A stretch of DNA of 20,022 nt from Nereida sp965655635 (GTDB taxonomy: Bacteria > Pseudomonadota > Alphaproteobacteria > Rhodobacterales > Rhodobacteraceae), in NCBI RefSeq assembly GCF_965655635.1, contig NZ_CBFHHE010000034.1, forward strand, positions 1 through 20,022, given 5' to 3'. Shown here one piece after another: positions 1 through 7,245 of this stretch (position 1 is the stretch's first letter; each line of letters begins with the position of its first letter). The position numbers and the translations under genes were made by a program. Below the pieces are notes generated by a model. It was given only the letters and a program-made list of their open reading frames with translations. It did not search any database and was not told the origin of the DNA.

Positions 1-32
1 AAATTGGCCTATTGTCTTTGGGGGACGCAGTA

Positions 33-620
33 ATGGAAAAGCAAGGTTTTGCTTCAGGATTAAAAGGTTTCGGATTAATTGGTGTAGGGATAGCCTTTGG
101 CTTGGGCAGCGCTTTTTTGATGACAGATCAGCGGGTTGACGGATCTGCGCCACAAAGCGCGCAAACGGATGTAGAGGTCACGCGACAGCAAGCGGACCCG
201 CTGACGCTGAGCACAATCTCAACTTTGCAGTCGGTGGTTGCCAATAGCCAAACAGAGTTGAGCCGCACAGATGATTTGTCACCAGAACAGCTTGAAGTAG
301 TCGCCTTTTTCGAACGCTCTGCACGGCAATTGAATGAAAGTGTGAAATCCGAGCGTAGCCAGCTTTTGCACTTTGATAATATGACAATCGATAAGCTGAA
401 TGTGCGGTATTATTACACGTATAACTCGCGCTATGATCAGATTGACCGTGAAGCCGCTTTGGCCGAACAAGCCCGTCTGGTTTATGACAACATTTGTACT
501 GACATGGCTATTCGTACTCTGATGGATGAGTATGGGTTGAATTATACGTATCGCTATGTTTCAAGCGATTTTCGCCATGTGGGCGAGGTGAACGGCAGTA
601 TCGAAAGCTGTGCATCTTAG
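33..620 (+). CDS. hypothetical protein with one N-terminal membrane anchor
   Basis: I do not recognise a family. The ATG at 33 is chosen because GGGGGA lies about 7 bases upstream; an in-frame TTG at 12 is possible but has less room for a ribosome site. The 195-residue product begins with a short basic stretch and one hydrophobic segment at about residues 9-24 (FGLIGVGIAFGLGSAF), so it is probably anchored in the inner membrane or secreted. The rest is hydrophilic, rich in Gln, Ser and Asp at first and then in Tyr-containing helical sequence. Two Cys residues (in NICTD and the final ESCAS) could form a periplasmic disulfide. It points towards the tmRNA gene, which is on the other strand, and shows no operon partner. 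Reading-frame quality supports a real gene; function is unknown. Confidence 0.7.
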   Translation: MEKQGFASGLKGFGLIGVGIAFGLGSAFLMTDQRVDGSAPQSAQTDVEVTRQQADPLTLSTISTLQSVVANSQTELSRTDDLSPEQLEVVAFFERSARQLNESVKSERSQLLHFDNMTIDKLNVRYYYTYNSRYDQIDREAALAEQARLVYDNICTDMAIRTLMDEYGLNYTYRYVSSDFRHVGEVNGSIESCAS

Positions 621-649
621 CATTCAAAGTGGCGTCCATGGATAAGATG

Positions 650-1006
650 TAGAAAAGCGGAAAAGTGCAGGTTTCTGTTGCCAGGTACCTGCGAACCCCG
701 CCTAAAGCTGCTAGGCCTTAGGACTTAGAGTTCAGTATTACGCGCTGCTTACGCTGCGAGTGCTACTGGAGCTTTGTTGTCATTTGCAACTAGCTTAAAT
801 GTACCGATAACGGTGGTAACTCACCGAAACAAAGCAAACCCCTTTAGACGTTCGTCGATCCTATTTCGACCCCACAATCCCGAAAGACCTCCCCAAATGA
901 AGGATGCCGCCGGAGGTAACATGGTGGAGTCGCCGGGTACCGCCCCCGGGTCCGATCCGCTTATTACGAGCGCGTTTATGTCCATAGTCCCCGAAGAGAC
1001 ATCCAA
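650..1006 (-). ncRNA. ssrA: transfer-messenger RNA, circularly permuted two-piece form
   Basis: This RNA rescues stalled ribosomes together with SmpB. On the minus strand the acceptor piece comes first and ends at 922 with GACTCCACCA, preceded by a T-arm-like segment around 930-955. A spacer of about 48 bases (874-921) follows. The coding piece then starts at 873 with GGGGTCG, which pairs with CGACTCC of the acceptor end; the third pair is G-U, the alanine identity signal. The tag reading frame lies at 787-749. This order (acceptor, spacer, coding piece) is the permuted arrangement known from alphaproteobacteria, where processing yields two RNAs. The outer ends (near 1006 and 650) are estimates, because I cannot place the processing sites exactly. 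Confidence 0.93.
749..787 (-). other. tmRNA proteolysis-tag reading frame (ANDNKAPVALAA)
   Basis: Reading the minus strand from GCA at 787 gives twelve codons for ANDNKAPVALAA followed by TAA at 751-749. The hydrophobic ALAA end is the usual signal for ClpXP-type degradation of rescued proteins. The AND start and the APVALAA ending resemble tags of Rhodobacteraceae. It lies inside the coding piece of the tmRNA and is not an independent gene. Confidence 0.93.
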
Positions 1007-1072
1007 TACATAATCGGCTGGCTGTGGTTTGCAACAGGTAGCTTGTGTGATCGCGGGTTTTATCCGCCGTCT

Positions 1073-1429
1073 TCAGGTCAGGCTATGCGCCCAAAGCAAA
1101 AAGGCGGCTGGTATCGCCTCGAAAGCGAAAAATGTTAAGGCTTTGCGAAAAGGGGGGGCATCAAGAACAAGGGATAGCGCACGGCCCGTTGCAGCACCGG
1201 CGTATACAACCCCAAGCATAAAGTAGGCGGACGCGCTGCCAGTGAACAGGCAAGCAAACCCAACGGCCACAAATAAGGCGCCGACGCTGGCGCGCATTTC
1301 TGACAAGCCCATTGTTGTGTGGGTGGTTTCCAGATCAAGTGCGGAGGCGGTGTAACGGGGGGCCAAAAAGCCAAACGCCCCAAGACCGATGGTCAACAGG
1401 GCCAATCCGATCGAAATATACTCTACCAT
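1073..1429 (-). CDS. small four-helix membrane protein, DUF4345-like
   Basis: The 118-residue product is almost entirely hydrophobic, with four likely transmembrane helices: about residues 4-24, 46-63, 67-88 and 97-114. Between the first two is a short polar loop with LETTHTTMGLSEMRA. The size, helix spacing and the E-x-R (EMRA) ahead of the second helix suggest the DUF4345 family of unknown function, recognised by eye only. The ATG at 1429 has AGAGGA a few bases upstream. The gene lies between ssrA and the PotD-like gene and is separated from the latter by about 100 bases, so it probably has its own promoter. Confidence 0.7.
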   Translation of the reverse strand: MVEYISIGLALLTIGLGAFGFLAPRYTASALDLETTHTTMGLSEMRASVGALFVAVGFACLFTGSASAYFMLGVVYAGAATGRALSLVLDAPPFRKALTFFAFEAIPAAFLLWAHSLT

Positions 1430-1531
1430 GATGTCCTCTGCGTTTTGTCCTGTGACACAACATAGAGGTCATCTGGCAGATGGCGAGGGGCGCGTACGCC
1501 CATCGCTGTTCTAACGGTTCAAACGCTGCGC

Positions 1532-2572
1532 TTAAAAGCCGGCTTTGATCTTCTCAAAGGACGCGACCATCTTCTCGCGGATTGCGTTTTCAAGAGGCAG
1601 TTGACGCAGGATCGGAGCGTCAATTTTGCCCATGCCAACTTCATCAAGGATCGCTGTGTCAAAGTTAGCCATAGCCTGTGCGTTGCCGTGGCCATAGCCC
1701 CATTCGTTAACCATGTAGTCAGTCACCTCTGGCTGAAGCCATGCGTTCATAAAGTCATGCGCTTTTTGCTCAGAGCCCGGGCCGTCTTGCAGGTTCACAT
1801 ATCCACAGAACCACAGTGATGATCCCTCTTTGGCTTCGCGTTGGTACCCGATGGGCGCGCCGTCAGCCGCCATCGTCACGGGAGTTTCGTTCCACGCCCA
1901 TGAAATCAGAACTTCGCCAGTTGCCATCAGTTGCGCCAATTCTGCGCCGTCTGCCCAATAGGCGCGGACATTGGCGTGAGCCTTGCGCATCCACTCGGAA
2001 GCGGCATCAACTTGTGCGGGGGTTGCGGTTGTCCAGTCCGTTACACCAGTTGCCAAAAATGCCAGTGAATAGGCATCGTCTACGTTGTCAGGCAAAGATG
2101 TGCGGCCTGCATATTTTGGATCAAGAAACACCTGAAGGCTTTCGATATCTGCAGCGGGAACTTCTTCGGTGTTATAGGCGATTGCGGTCGCACCGAGGTC
2201 AGCGGGGATAAAGTAAACGCCTGTCTCATCTGCGAAGATTGGGTTTTCTTTGTAGGCAGCACCTACATTTGCGTAGGCTGGAATTTGTGAAATATCCCAT
2301 GGCTCAATCAAGCCAGCATCACGCCACTTCTCAACAGATTGCGAGCACGGGTGACCTACGTCGGCACGAAAACCAGAGCGCAACTTTTGAAACGCTTCTT
2401 CTTCTTCGCCGAAGAACGCAAAAGTAGGGATATCGCCATGTTTGGCGGTGTAATCGGGGTAGAACCCTTCTTCTTCGTAGCCGGACCAATCAAACACGAT
2501 CAATTCAGGATCAGCGGCAAAAGCAGTGGTGGCAAACAGCGCAGCGGCTGAAGTCAAAAGCAGGCGTTTCAT
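1532..2572 (-). CDS. PotD-like ABC transporter substrate-binding protein (polyamine/opine type)
   Basis: This is a periplasmic solute-binding protein of the spermidine/putrescine (PotD/PotF) class. The ATG at 2572 is chosen over an upstream in-frame start at 2617 because GGAGGA sits just before it and a clean signal peptide follows: MKRLLLTSAAALFATTAFA, with cleavage after Ala19. Mature sequence motifs such as LIVFDWSGYEEE near the N terminus, VYFIPADLGATAIAYN, and ISWAWNETPV match the extracellular binding-protein fold; total length of 346 residues is typical. No permease or ATPase genes are next to it, so it is an orphan here. It follows the GntR-family gene by about 100 bases on the same strand and may be co-transcribed with it or controlled by it. 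The ligand cannot be told from sequence; polyamine is the family default. Confidence 0.88.
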   Translation of the reverse strand: MKRLLLTSAAALFATTAFAADPELIVFDWSGYEEEGFYPDYTAKHGDIPTFAFFGEEEEAFQKLRSGFRADVGHPCSQSVEKWRDAGLIEPWDISQIPAYANVGAAYKENPIFADETGVYFIPADLGATAIAYNTEEVPAADIESLQVFLDPKYAGRTSLPDNVDDAYSLAFLATGVTDWTTATPAQVDAASEWMRKAHANVRAYWADGAELAQLMATGEVLISWAWNETPVTMAADGAPIGYQREAKEGSSLWFCGYVNLQDGPGSEQKAHDFMNAWLQPEVTDYMVNEWGYGHGNAQAMANFDTAILDEVGMGKIDAPILRQLPLENAIREKMVASFEKIKAGF

Positions 2573-2670
2573 TGGAATCCTCCGACGGGAAAAATCAAAA
2601 ATAGTGGGTTGCGACAATGAATAGTTTAGTGCGCGGCACCTACATGGAAAGTGAAGCGCGGCGCAAGTGA

Positions 2671-3399
2671 TTAGCGTCCTGCGCGGGCGGTAAATACTGT
2701 ATCTGCCATGGCGTTGGTTTCGCGGGCCAGAGTTTGTAACACCTGGTCTGCTTCCACGGCGTTTTCTTGCTCAATAGCATTCGCTAAATCAGTATGTAGG
2801 CGAATGATTTTATCACGGTCGCGCGCTGTAAACGTGATCATGTTCATCAAGGGCTGCATGGCTTCTACGGCGCCGGCTAGTTGATATGACAAAACCGGGT
2901 TATGGGCCGCATCCACGAGCGCGCGGTGAAAAGCCACATCCGAGGCGCAGAATGCCTCGTCAGAAAGTCCGATTTGTCCTTGGCGGTGAATTTCAGCGCG
3001 CATAGTGGCAAGATGATCCGGCGTCCTGCGTTTTGCGCTAAGCGGCGCACAGGCGCGCTCAAGCGTAAAGCGAGCTTCGCAGGCCGTGGCAAAATCAATT
3101 TCGTTAATGGACAGCAATAGTGTGGATGTTGTGATCTGCTGTGCATAGGCATCCGCATAGTTGAGCCGTTTGACAAAAGCGCCGCCCGTGGCGCCCCGCT
3201 GCGTGCGGATCAGCGATTGCGCCGCCAGCCGCTTGAGGGCTTCGCGCACCGTTGATCGTGACACATCGAACTGTTCGCAAAGCTCAACTTCTGAGGGTAA
3301 GCGCTCATCAACAGGCAGAGTGCCGTCGATAATGGCATCGCGGATCGCACCGGCAATTTGCGCCGACAGATCAGCAGAAGGATCAAGCTTCGTTTTCAT
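2671..3399 (-). CDS. GntR-family transcriptional regulator, FadR/FCD subfamily
   Basis: This is a 242-residue DNA-binding regulator. The N-terminal winged helix-turn-helix spans about residues 8-76, with the family signature LPSEVELCEQFDVSRSTVREAL followed by a wing (TQRGATGGAFV). The C-terminal all-helical FCD ligand-binding domain covers about 95-235; DVAFHRAL and RLHTDL hold residues that commonly bind a metal and an organic acid in this subfamily. The ATG at 3399 has no clear ribosome site; a dyad-like sequence touches the start codon instead. It is divergent from the DUF2182-DUF1326-dmdA-acuI block and co-directional with the PotD-like gene, so either could be its target. A GntR-type regulator beside dmdA is familiar in roseobacters, but the effector here is inference. 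Confidence 0.9.
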   Translation of the reverse strand: MKTKLDPSADLSAQIAGAIRDAIIDGTLPVDERLPSEVELCEQFDVSRSTVREALKRLAAQSLIRTQRGATGGAFVKRLNYADAYAQQITTSTLLLSINEIDFATACEARFTLERACAPLSAKRRTPDHLATMRAEIHRQGQIGLSDEAFCASDVAFHRALVDAAHNPVLSYQLAGAVEAMQPLMNMITFTARDRDKIIRLHTDLANAIEQENAVEADQVLQTLARETNAMADTVFTARAGR

Positions 3400-3401
3400 A
3401 T

Positions 3402-3445
3402 GTCTGACATTTATCTATTGCGTAATTTCAAAAGTCTGACATTTA
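3402..3445. promoter_or_regulatory. paired candidate GntR operators (GTCTGACATTTA twice)
   Basis: The 12-base word GTCTGACATTTA occurs at 3402-3413 and again at 3434-3445, a spacing of 32 bp or about three helical turns. The first copy is centred on ATGTC-T-GACAT, a perfect dyad around one base; the second keeps GTC-T-GAC. A short GTC-N-GAC dyad suits FadR/GntR-type operators. The pair lies between the divergent regulator and DUF2182 genes and abuts the regulator start codon, so autorepression plus control of the divergent operon is the simplest reading. Another dyad, GTCGA-N6-TCGAC, lies at 3457-3472. Binding is inferred. Confidence 0.6.
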
Positions 3446-3505
3446 ATTTTGCACAGGTCGAGTCGCTTCGACACAAGTAAAAGACAAATACGAAAGATCC
3501 GCGTC

Positions 3506-4243
3506 ATGGTCGCAGTCCGCAGCATTCTTTGGCTCTCGTTTTTTGGCGTTATTTTGGTGTCATGGGCGTTTTTGTATATGATGGCGATGATGTCGGGCGT
3601 TGATCTTATTGGCCGTCCTGTTGGGATGAACATGATGCCGATGGAGACGTTCGGCCCGCTTTTTGCGATGTGGGCAATCATGATGGCGGCGATGATGTTG
3701 CCCACGATGGTGCCAACATTGCGCGCCTACGAAGACCTGATGCAAAGTGCAAACGGCGCACGCGCAGGCTGGCTTGGGGTGCTTTTAGGATATGCGATTG
3801 TTTGGGTGGCGTTCGCGGCGTTGATTGCCGCCGCACAATTGTGGCTGGCATCTGTCGGATTGGTCGACGAATTGGGTATTGCGCCTACATGGCTTTCCGC
3901 AGGGCTGTTGGTGGTCGTTGGAGCTTTCCAGTTCACCCGCGTCAAAGAGGTTTGCCACGGGGTCTGCCACGCGCCGACGATGTATTTCTTGGGCCACTGG
4001 CGCACTGGTGCACTTGGTGGTCTGCGCATGGGGCTTGGTCTGGGTGCGTTTTGTGTCGGGTGTTGTTGGGGCTTCATGGCGCTTGGCTTTGTCGGCGGCG
4101 TGATGAGCCTTTTGTGGATGGGGGCGGCGACGCTCTTTATGGTGATTGAAAAATTGCCACAGCTTGGCGCATTCGTGACGCGCCCGATGGGATATGCGCT
4201 GATCGCGGCGGGCCTCGGGCTTGGCGTCAGCAACGTACTTTAA
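3506..4243 (+). CDS. DUF2182 predicted metal-binding integral membrane protein
   Basis: This 245-residue polytopic membrane protein has about six to seven hydrophobic segments (roughly residues 7-29, 48-70, 88-114, 129-143, 173-195, 197-214 and 228-245). It is rich in Met in the first third (YMMAMMSG, MNMMPM, IMMAAMMLPTM) and has Cys/His motifs CHGVCH at 150-155 and CVGCC at 183-187. These features match DUF2182, annotated as predicted metal-binding membrane proteins of unknown function. The ATG at 3506 is preferred to a TTG at 3449 because membrane sequence starts directly after it; the ribosome site is weak. The DUF1326 gene starts 63 bases downstream, a pairing I know as recurrent for these two families. 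Soft Met/Cys ligands hint at copper, which is inference. Confidence 0.85.
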   Translation: MVAVRSILWLSFFGVILVSWAFLYMMAMMSGVDLIGRPVGMNMMPMETFGPLFAMWAIMMAAMMLPTMVPTLRAYEDLMQSANGARAGWLGVLLGYAIVWVAFAALIAAAQLWLASVGLVDELGIAPTWLSAGLLVVVGAFQFTRVKEVCHGVCHAPTMYFLGHWRTGALGGLRMGLGLGAFCVGCCWGFMALGFVGGVMSLLWMGAATLFMVIEKLPQLGAFVTRPMGYALIAAGLGLGVSNVL

Positions 4244-4306
4244 CGCGCATCTTTGCGCATATGATTTGACCGCGCAATTTGCGCACAAACGAGGAGGGCT
4301 ACGTCG

Positions 4307-5023
4307 ATGGCCACGACAGAACAACGAACCGAAAGTGACCGCATCGCGATCTCCCAACGGATCGACCAGAAGATGGAAAATAACCCTCTGCGCCGCAAAA
4401 TGCGTCCGACGGATTGGGCCATCAAGGGCGAGCTTTTCCTCAACTGCTCATGCACGGTATTTTGCCCATGCGTCGTAAGCCTTGGCGCGCACCCTCCCAC
4501 CGAAGGGCACTGCCACGCGTGGATGGCCATTGCTATTGATGAGGGCCACTTTGAAGGTGAAGACCTTGCGGGGCTTAACGTAGGCCTGTTGGTCGATATT
4601 CCGGGCCGTATGGGTGAGGGTAATTGGAAAGTTGCGGCCTACGTTGATGAGCGCGCAAGCCAGAAGGCCTATAATGGCATCCTCAAGATTTTCAGTGGTC
4701 AAGCGGGTGGAACCACCGGTTTGTTCACGTTCCTTGTCTCCGAGATCATCGGTGCAGAGCGTGAGAAAGTTGAAATCGTCCGTGATGGCACCAAACGTGG
4801 TCTGTATATCGGGCGCAAGATTGCAGGCGAGATCGAGATGATCGACGGCGCCTCACCGGATGAGCCTGTTACGATAACCAATTCCAAATATTGGATGGGA
4901 CCAAACATCATCGCTGCCAAGGGCCTGAAGTCCAAAGTGCGCGACTATGGCCGCGTGTGGGACTTTGGCGGCATGTCTGCCGAGATTTGCGCAATTGACT
5001 GGGCCGGTCCAAAACCGAAATAG
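4307..5023 (+). CDS. DUF1326 Cys-rich protein
   Basis: The product is a soluble 238-residue protein with the DUF1326 signature near the N terminus: C47-x-C49-x3-C53-P-C55, then H62, H68, C69 and H70 in GHCHAW. A beta-rich body with GLLVDIPGRMGEGNW and a conserved late segment (TITNSKYWMGPN) follows. The first ~35 residues are charged, with no signal peptide, so it is probably cytoplasmic. The ATG at 4307 has AGGAGG about 9 bases upstream. It sits between the DUF2182 gene and dmdA, all on the plus strand with gaps of 63 and 53 bases, consistent with one transcript. The clustered Cys and His residues look like a metal or redox centre, but no biochemical role is established to my knowledge. Confidence 0.85.
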   Translation: MATTEQRTESDRIAISQRIDQKMENNPLRRKMRPTDWAIKGELFLNCSCTVFCPCVVSLGAHPPTEGHCHAWMAIAIDEGHFEGEDLAGLNVGLLVDIPGRMGEGNWKVAAYVDERASQKAYNGILKIFSGQAGGTTGLFTFLVSEIIGAEREKVEIVRDGTKRGLYIGRKIAGEIEMIDGASPDEPVTITNSKYWMGPNIIAAKGLKSKVRDYGRVWDFGGMSAEICAIDWAGPKPK

Positions 5024-5076
5024 GGCCGGAATTTACGACATTATAGCTTCGATAAGCCGAGTATAAGGAACACGAT

Positions 5077-6177
5077 ATGGCTTTGATTACTGCTTCGCGT
5101 CGGCTTCGCCGCACGCCGTTCTCTGATGGTGTGGAGGCGGCAGGTGTAAGTGCCTACACAACTTATAATCACATGCTTTTGCCAACTGTATTTCGCAGTG
5201 TGGTCGAAGACTATCACCACCTTAAATCGGCGGTTCAGGTATGGGATGTGGCCGCTGAGCGTCAAGTAGAGGTGCGCGGCCCTGATGCAGGTCGCTTACT
5301 ACAAATGCTGACGCCACGCGATTTGCGCGGGATGCTGCCGGGCATGTGTTATTATGTGCCCATGGTAGATGAGACCGGCGGGATGCTGAACGATCCGGTT
5401 GCGGTTAAACTGGCCGAGGACCGCTATTGGATTTCGATCGCGGACAGTGATCTGCTGTTTTGGGTCAAAGGCATTGCGTATGGCTACCGCCTTGACGTGA
5501 TGGTCGATGAACCGGACGTCAGCCCCTTGGCCATTCAAGGGCCCAAGTCTGATGATTTGATGGAGCGGGTCTTTGGTGAGGCCGTTCGCAACGTGAAGTT
5601 TTTCCGCTACGGCGTGTTTGAGTTTCAGGGCCGCTCGCTTGTGATTGCGCGCTCTGGCTATTCAAAGCAGGGTGGTTTTGAGATTTACGTTGAAGGCAGT
5701 GACATCGGAATGCCGCTTTGGAACGCGCTTATGGAGGCGGGCAAAGACCTTGATGTGCGCGCAGGCTGTCCAAACGGGATTGAGCGGGTCGAAGGTGGCT
5801 TGCTGTCTTATGGCAATGATATGACCCGCGATAACACCCCCCATGAAACGGGACTTGGTCGTTTTTGTTCAACTCAAACGGCGATCGGTTGTGTGGGCCG
5901 TGACGCATTGCTGCGCGTCTCCAAAGAGGGGCCGGTGAAGCAAATCCGCCCTCTTGAGATTGAGGGGGGAGTGCCGCCCTGTGATCGTACCTGGCCTTTG
6001 ATGGCAGGCGATAAAGTTGTGGGGCAGATCACATCTGCCGCCAACAGCCCCGATTTTGGCACAGGCGTCGCTATTGGCATGGTGCGTATGACCCATTGGG
6101 ACCCAGGCACCAAGCTGACAGCCCAAACACCGGATGGTCCGCGGGCCGTCACGGTGGCTGAAAAATTCTGGATTTAA
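5077..6177 (+). CDS. dmdA: dimethylsulfoniopropionate demethylase
   Basis: DmdA moves a methyl group from the algal osmolyte DMSP to tetrahydrofolate, giving methylmercaptopropionate, the first step of the demethylation pathway. The 366-residue protein has the GcvT (glycine-cleavage T) fold. Family features include AAERQVEVRGPDAGRLLQML at 59-78, GGMLNDPVAVKL at 101-112, and GYSKQGGFEIYV at 194-205. The GGxxND at 101-106, where GcvT has GGxxDD, and the KQGG in place of the GEDG-type motif, separate it from true aminomethyltransferases. Length matches known DmdA (about 365-370). AAGGA lies about 7 bases before the ATG. acuI follows on the same strand. Other GcvT-like demethylases are the main alternative, made unlikely by the acuI neighbour. 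Confidence 0.93.
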   Translation: MALITASRRLRRTPFSDGVEAAGVSAYTTYNHMLLPTVFRSVVEDYHHLKSAVQVWDVAAERQVEVRGPDAGRLLQMLTPRDLRGMLPGMCYYVPMVDETGGMLNDPVAVKLAEDRYWISIADSDLLFWVKGIAYGYRLDVMVDEPDVSPLAIQGPKSDDLMERVFGEAVRNVKFFRYGVFEFQGRSLVIARSGYSKQGGFEIYVEGSDIGMPLWNALMEAGKDLDVRAGCPNGIERVEGGLLSYGNDMTRDNTPHETGLGRFCSTQTAIGCVGRDALLRVSKEGPVKQIRPLEIEGGVPPCDRTWPLMAGDKVVGQITSAANSPDFGTGVAIGMVRMTHWDPGTKLTAQTPDGPRAVTVAEKFWI

Positions 6178-6182
6178 TGTAT

Positions 6183-6213
6183 GGCGCGGCGCGGGGCATC
6201 AACGTGCCGCGCC
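6183..6213 (+). other. GC-rich stem-loop between dmdA and acuI
   Basis: GGCGCGGC at 6183-6190 is the exact reverse complement of GCCGCGCC at 6206-6213, enclosing 15 bases; an alternative register adds a GCA/TGC pair near the loop. It lies just after the dmdA stop. No T-run follows, so it is not a standard intrinsic terminator. It could stabilise the dmdA end of the message or damp read-through to acuI; that role is inference. Confidence 0.5.
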
Positions 6214-6247
6214 CGTGCAAAGACTGAAAAGATATGGGGAGATGAAC

Positions 6248-7234
6248 ATGTTTAAAGCACTGGTGGTCAACAAAGACGACGAAGGCAAAACACACGCAGC
6301 CGTTGAGGAGCTTAGCCTCGATCAGCTTCCGGCCGGTGATGTGGTTGTGGCCGTGGAATACTCAACAGTGAACTACAAAGACGGTCTGTGCATCGGGCCG
6401 GGTGGCGGTCTTGTGCGCAACTACCCCCATGTGCCGGGAATTGATTTTGCAGGCACCGTCGAAACATCTGATGACCCGCGTTATGCTGCAGGGGATAAGG
6501 TCGTTCTGACAGGCTGGCGCGTCGGTGAGGCCCATTGGGGCGGCTACGGACAAAAAGCGCGTGTCAAAGCGGACTGGTTGGTGCCACTTCCCAAGGGCCT
6601 CGATACACGTCAGGCAATGGCTGTGGGTACGGCAGGCTTTACGGCGATGCTGGCGGTTATGGCACTCGAAGATCACGGCATCAAAGACGGGCCAGTTTTG
6701 GTCACTGGTGCGGCTGGTGGCGTTGGATCCGTGGCTACTGCCATTCTGGCAAACCTTGGTCATCAAGTTGCGGCTGTGACGGGGCGCCCTGAAACAGGTG
6801 CCTATCTTGAAAGTCTTGGGGCGTCCCAGATTGTAGCCCGCGAGGAGCTGAATGAGACCACAAAACGTCCGCTTGAGGCGGAAACATGGGGCGGCTGCAT
6901 TGATGCGGTCGGGGGCGAAATGCTGGCGCGTGTGCTTGGGCAGATGAAATACGGCGCATCGGTTTCGGCTGTTGGTCTTGCCGGTGGCGCGGGTTTGCCG
7001 GCAACCGTTATTCCGTTTTTGTTGCGCGGTGTGAACCTGCTTGGGATCGACAGTGTGATGCAACCCTTTGAGGCACGTCAGCGTGCTTGGCAGCGTATCG
7101 CCACCAATCTTCCGCTTGCAAAGCTTGAGGACATGATTGTTCCAGCGACGCTTGCCGATCTGTCGTCCCTTGGTCGTGACATTTTGAAGGGCCAAGTCAA
7201 AGGACGTGTCGTGGTGGATGTTGCCGGAAGCTAA
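6248..7234 (+). CDS. acuI: acryloyl-CoA reductase (NADPH), AcuI
   Basis: AcuI reduces toxic acryloyl-CoA to propionyl-CoA with NADPH, detoxifying a product of DMSP cleavage and 3-hydroxypropionate metabolism. The 328-residue protein is a zinc-free medium-chain dehydrogenase of the YhdH/AcuI group. It shows VEYSTVNYKDGLCIGPGG near residue 37, HVPGIDFAGTVE near 61, and the Rossmann loop TGAAGGVGS at 153-161. The ATG at 6248 is chosen because GGGGAG at 6236-6241 is six bases upstream; the ATG at 6242 would touch that site, and more distant in-frame starts run into dmdA. It follows dmdA by 70 bases, the arrangement familiar in roseobacters, and probably shares its transcript. Confidence 0.93.
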   Translation: MFKALVVNKDDEGKTHAAVEELSLDQLPAGDVVVAVEYSTVNYKDGLCIGPGGGLVRNYPHVPGIDFAGTVETSDDPRYAAGDKVVLTGWRVGEAHWGGYGQKARVKADWLVPLPKGLDTRQAMAVGTAGFTAMLAVMALEDHGIKDGPVLVTGAAGGVGSVATAILANLGHQVAAVTGRPETGAYLESLGASQIVAREELNETTKRPLEAETWGGCIDAVGGEMLARVLGQMKYGASVSAVGLAGGAGLPATVIPFLLRGVNLLGIDSVMQPFEARQRAWQRIATNLPLAKLEDMIVPATLADLSSLGRDILKGQVKGRVVVDVAGS

Positions 7235-7245
7235 GAATCTTCAAC

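Noticed and set aside
774..1013. Open frames on both strands around 774-1013
   Set aside because: They overlap the tmRNA gene, whose acceptor stem, spacer and tag account for the sequence.
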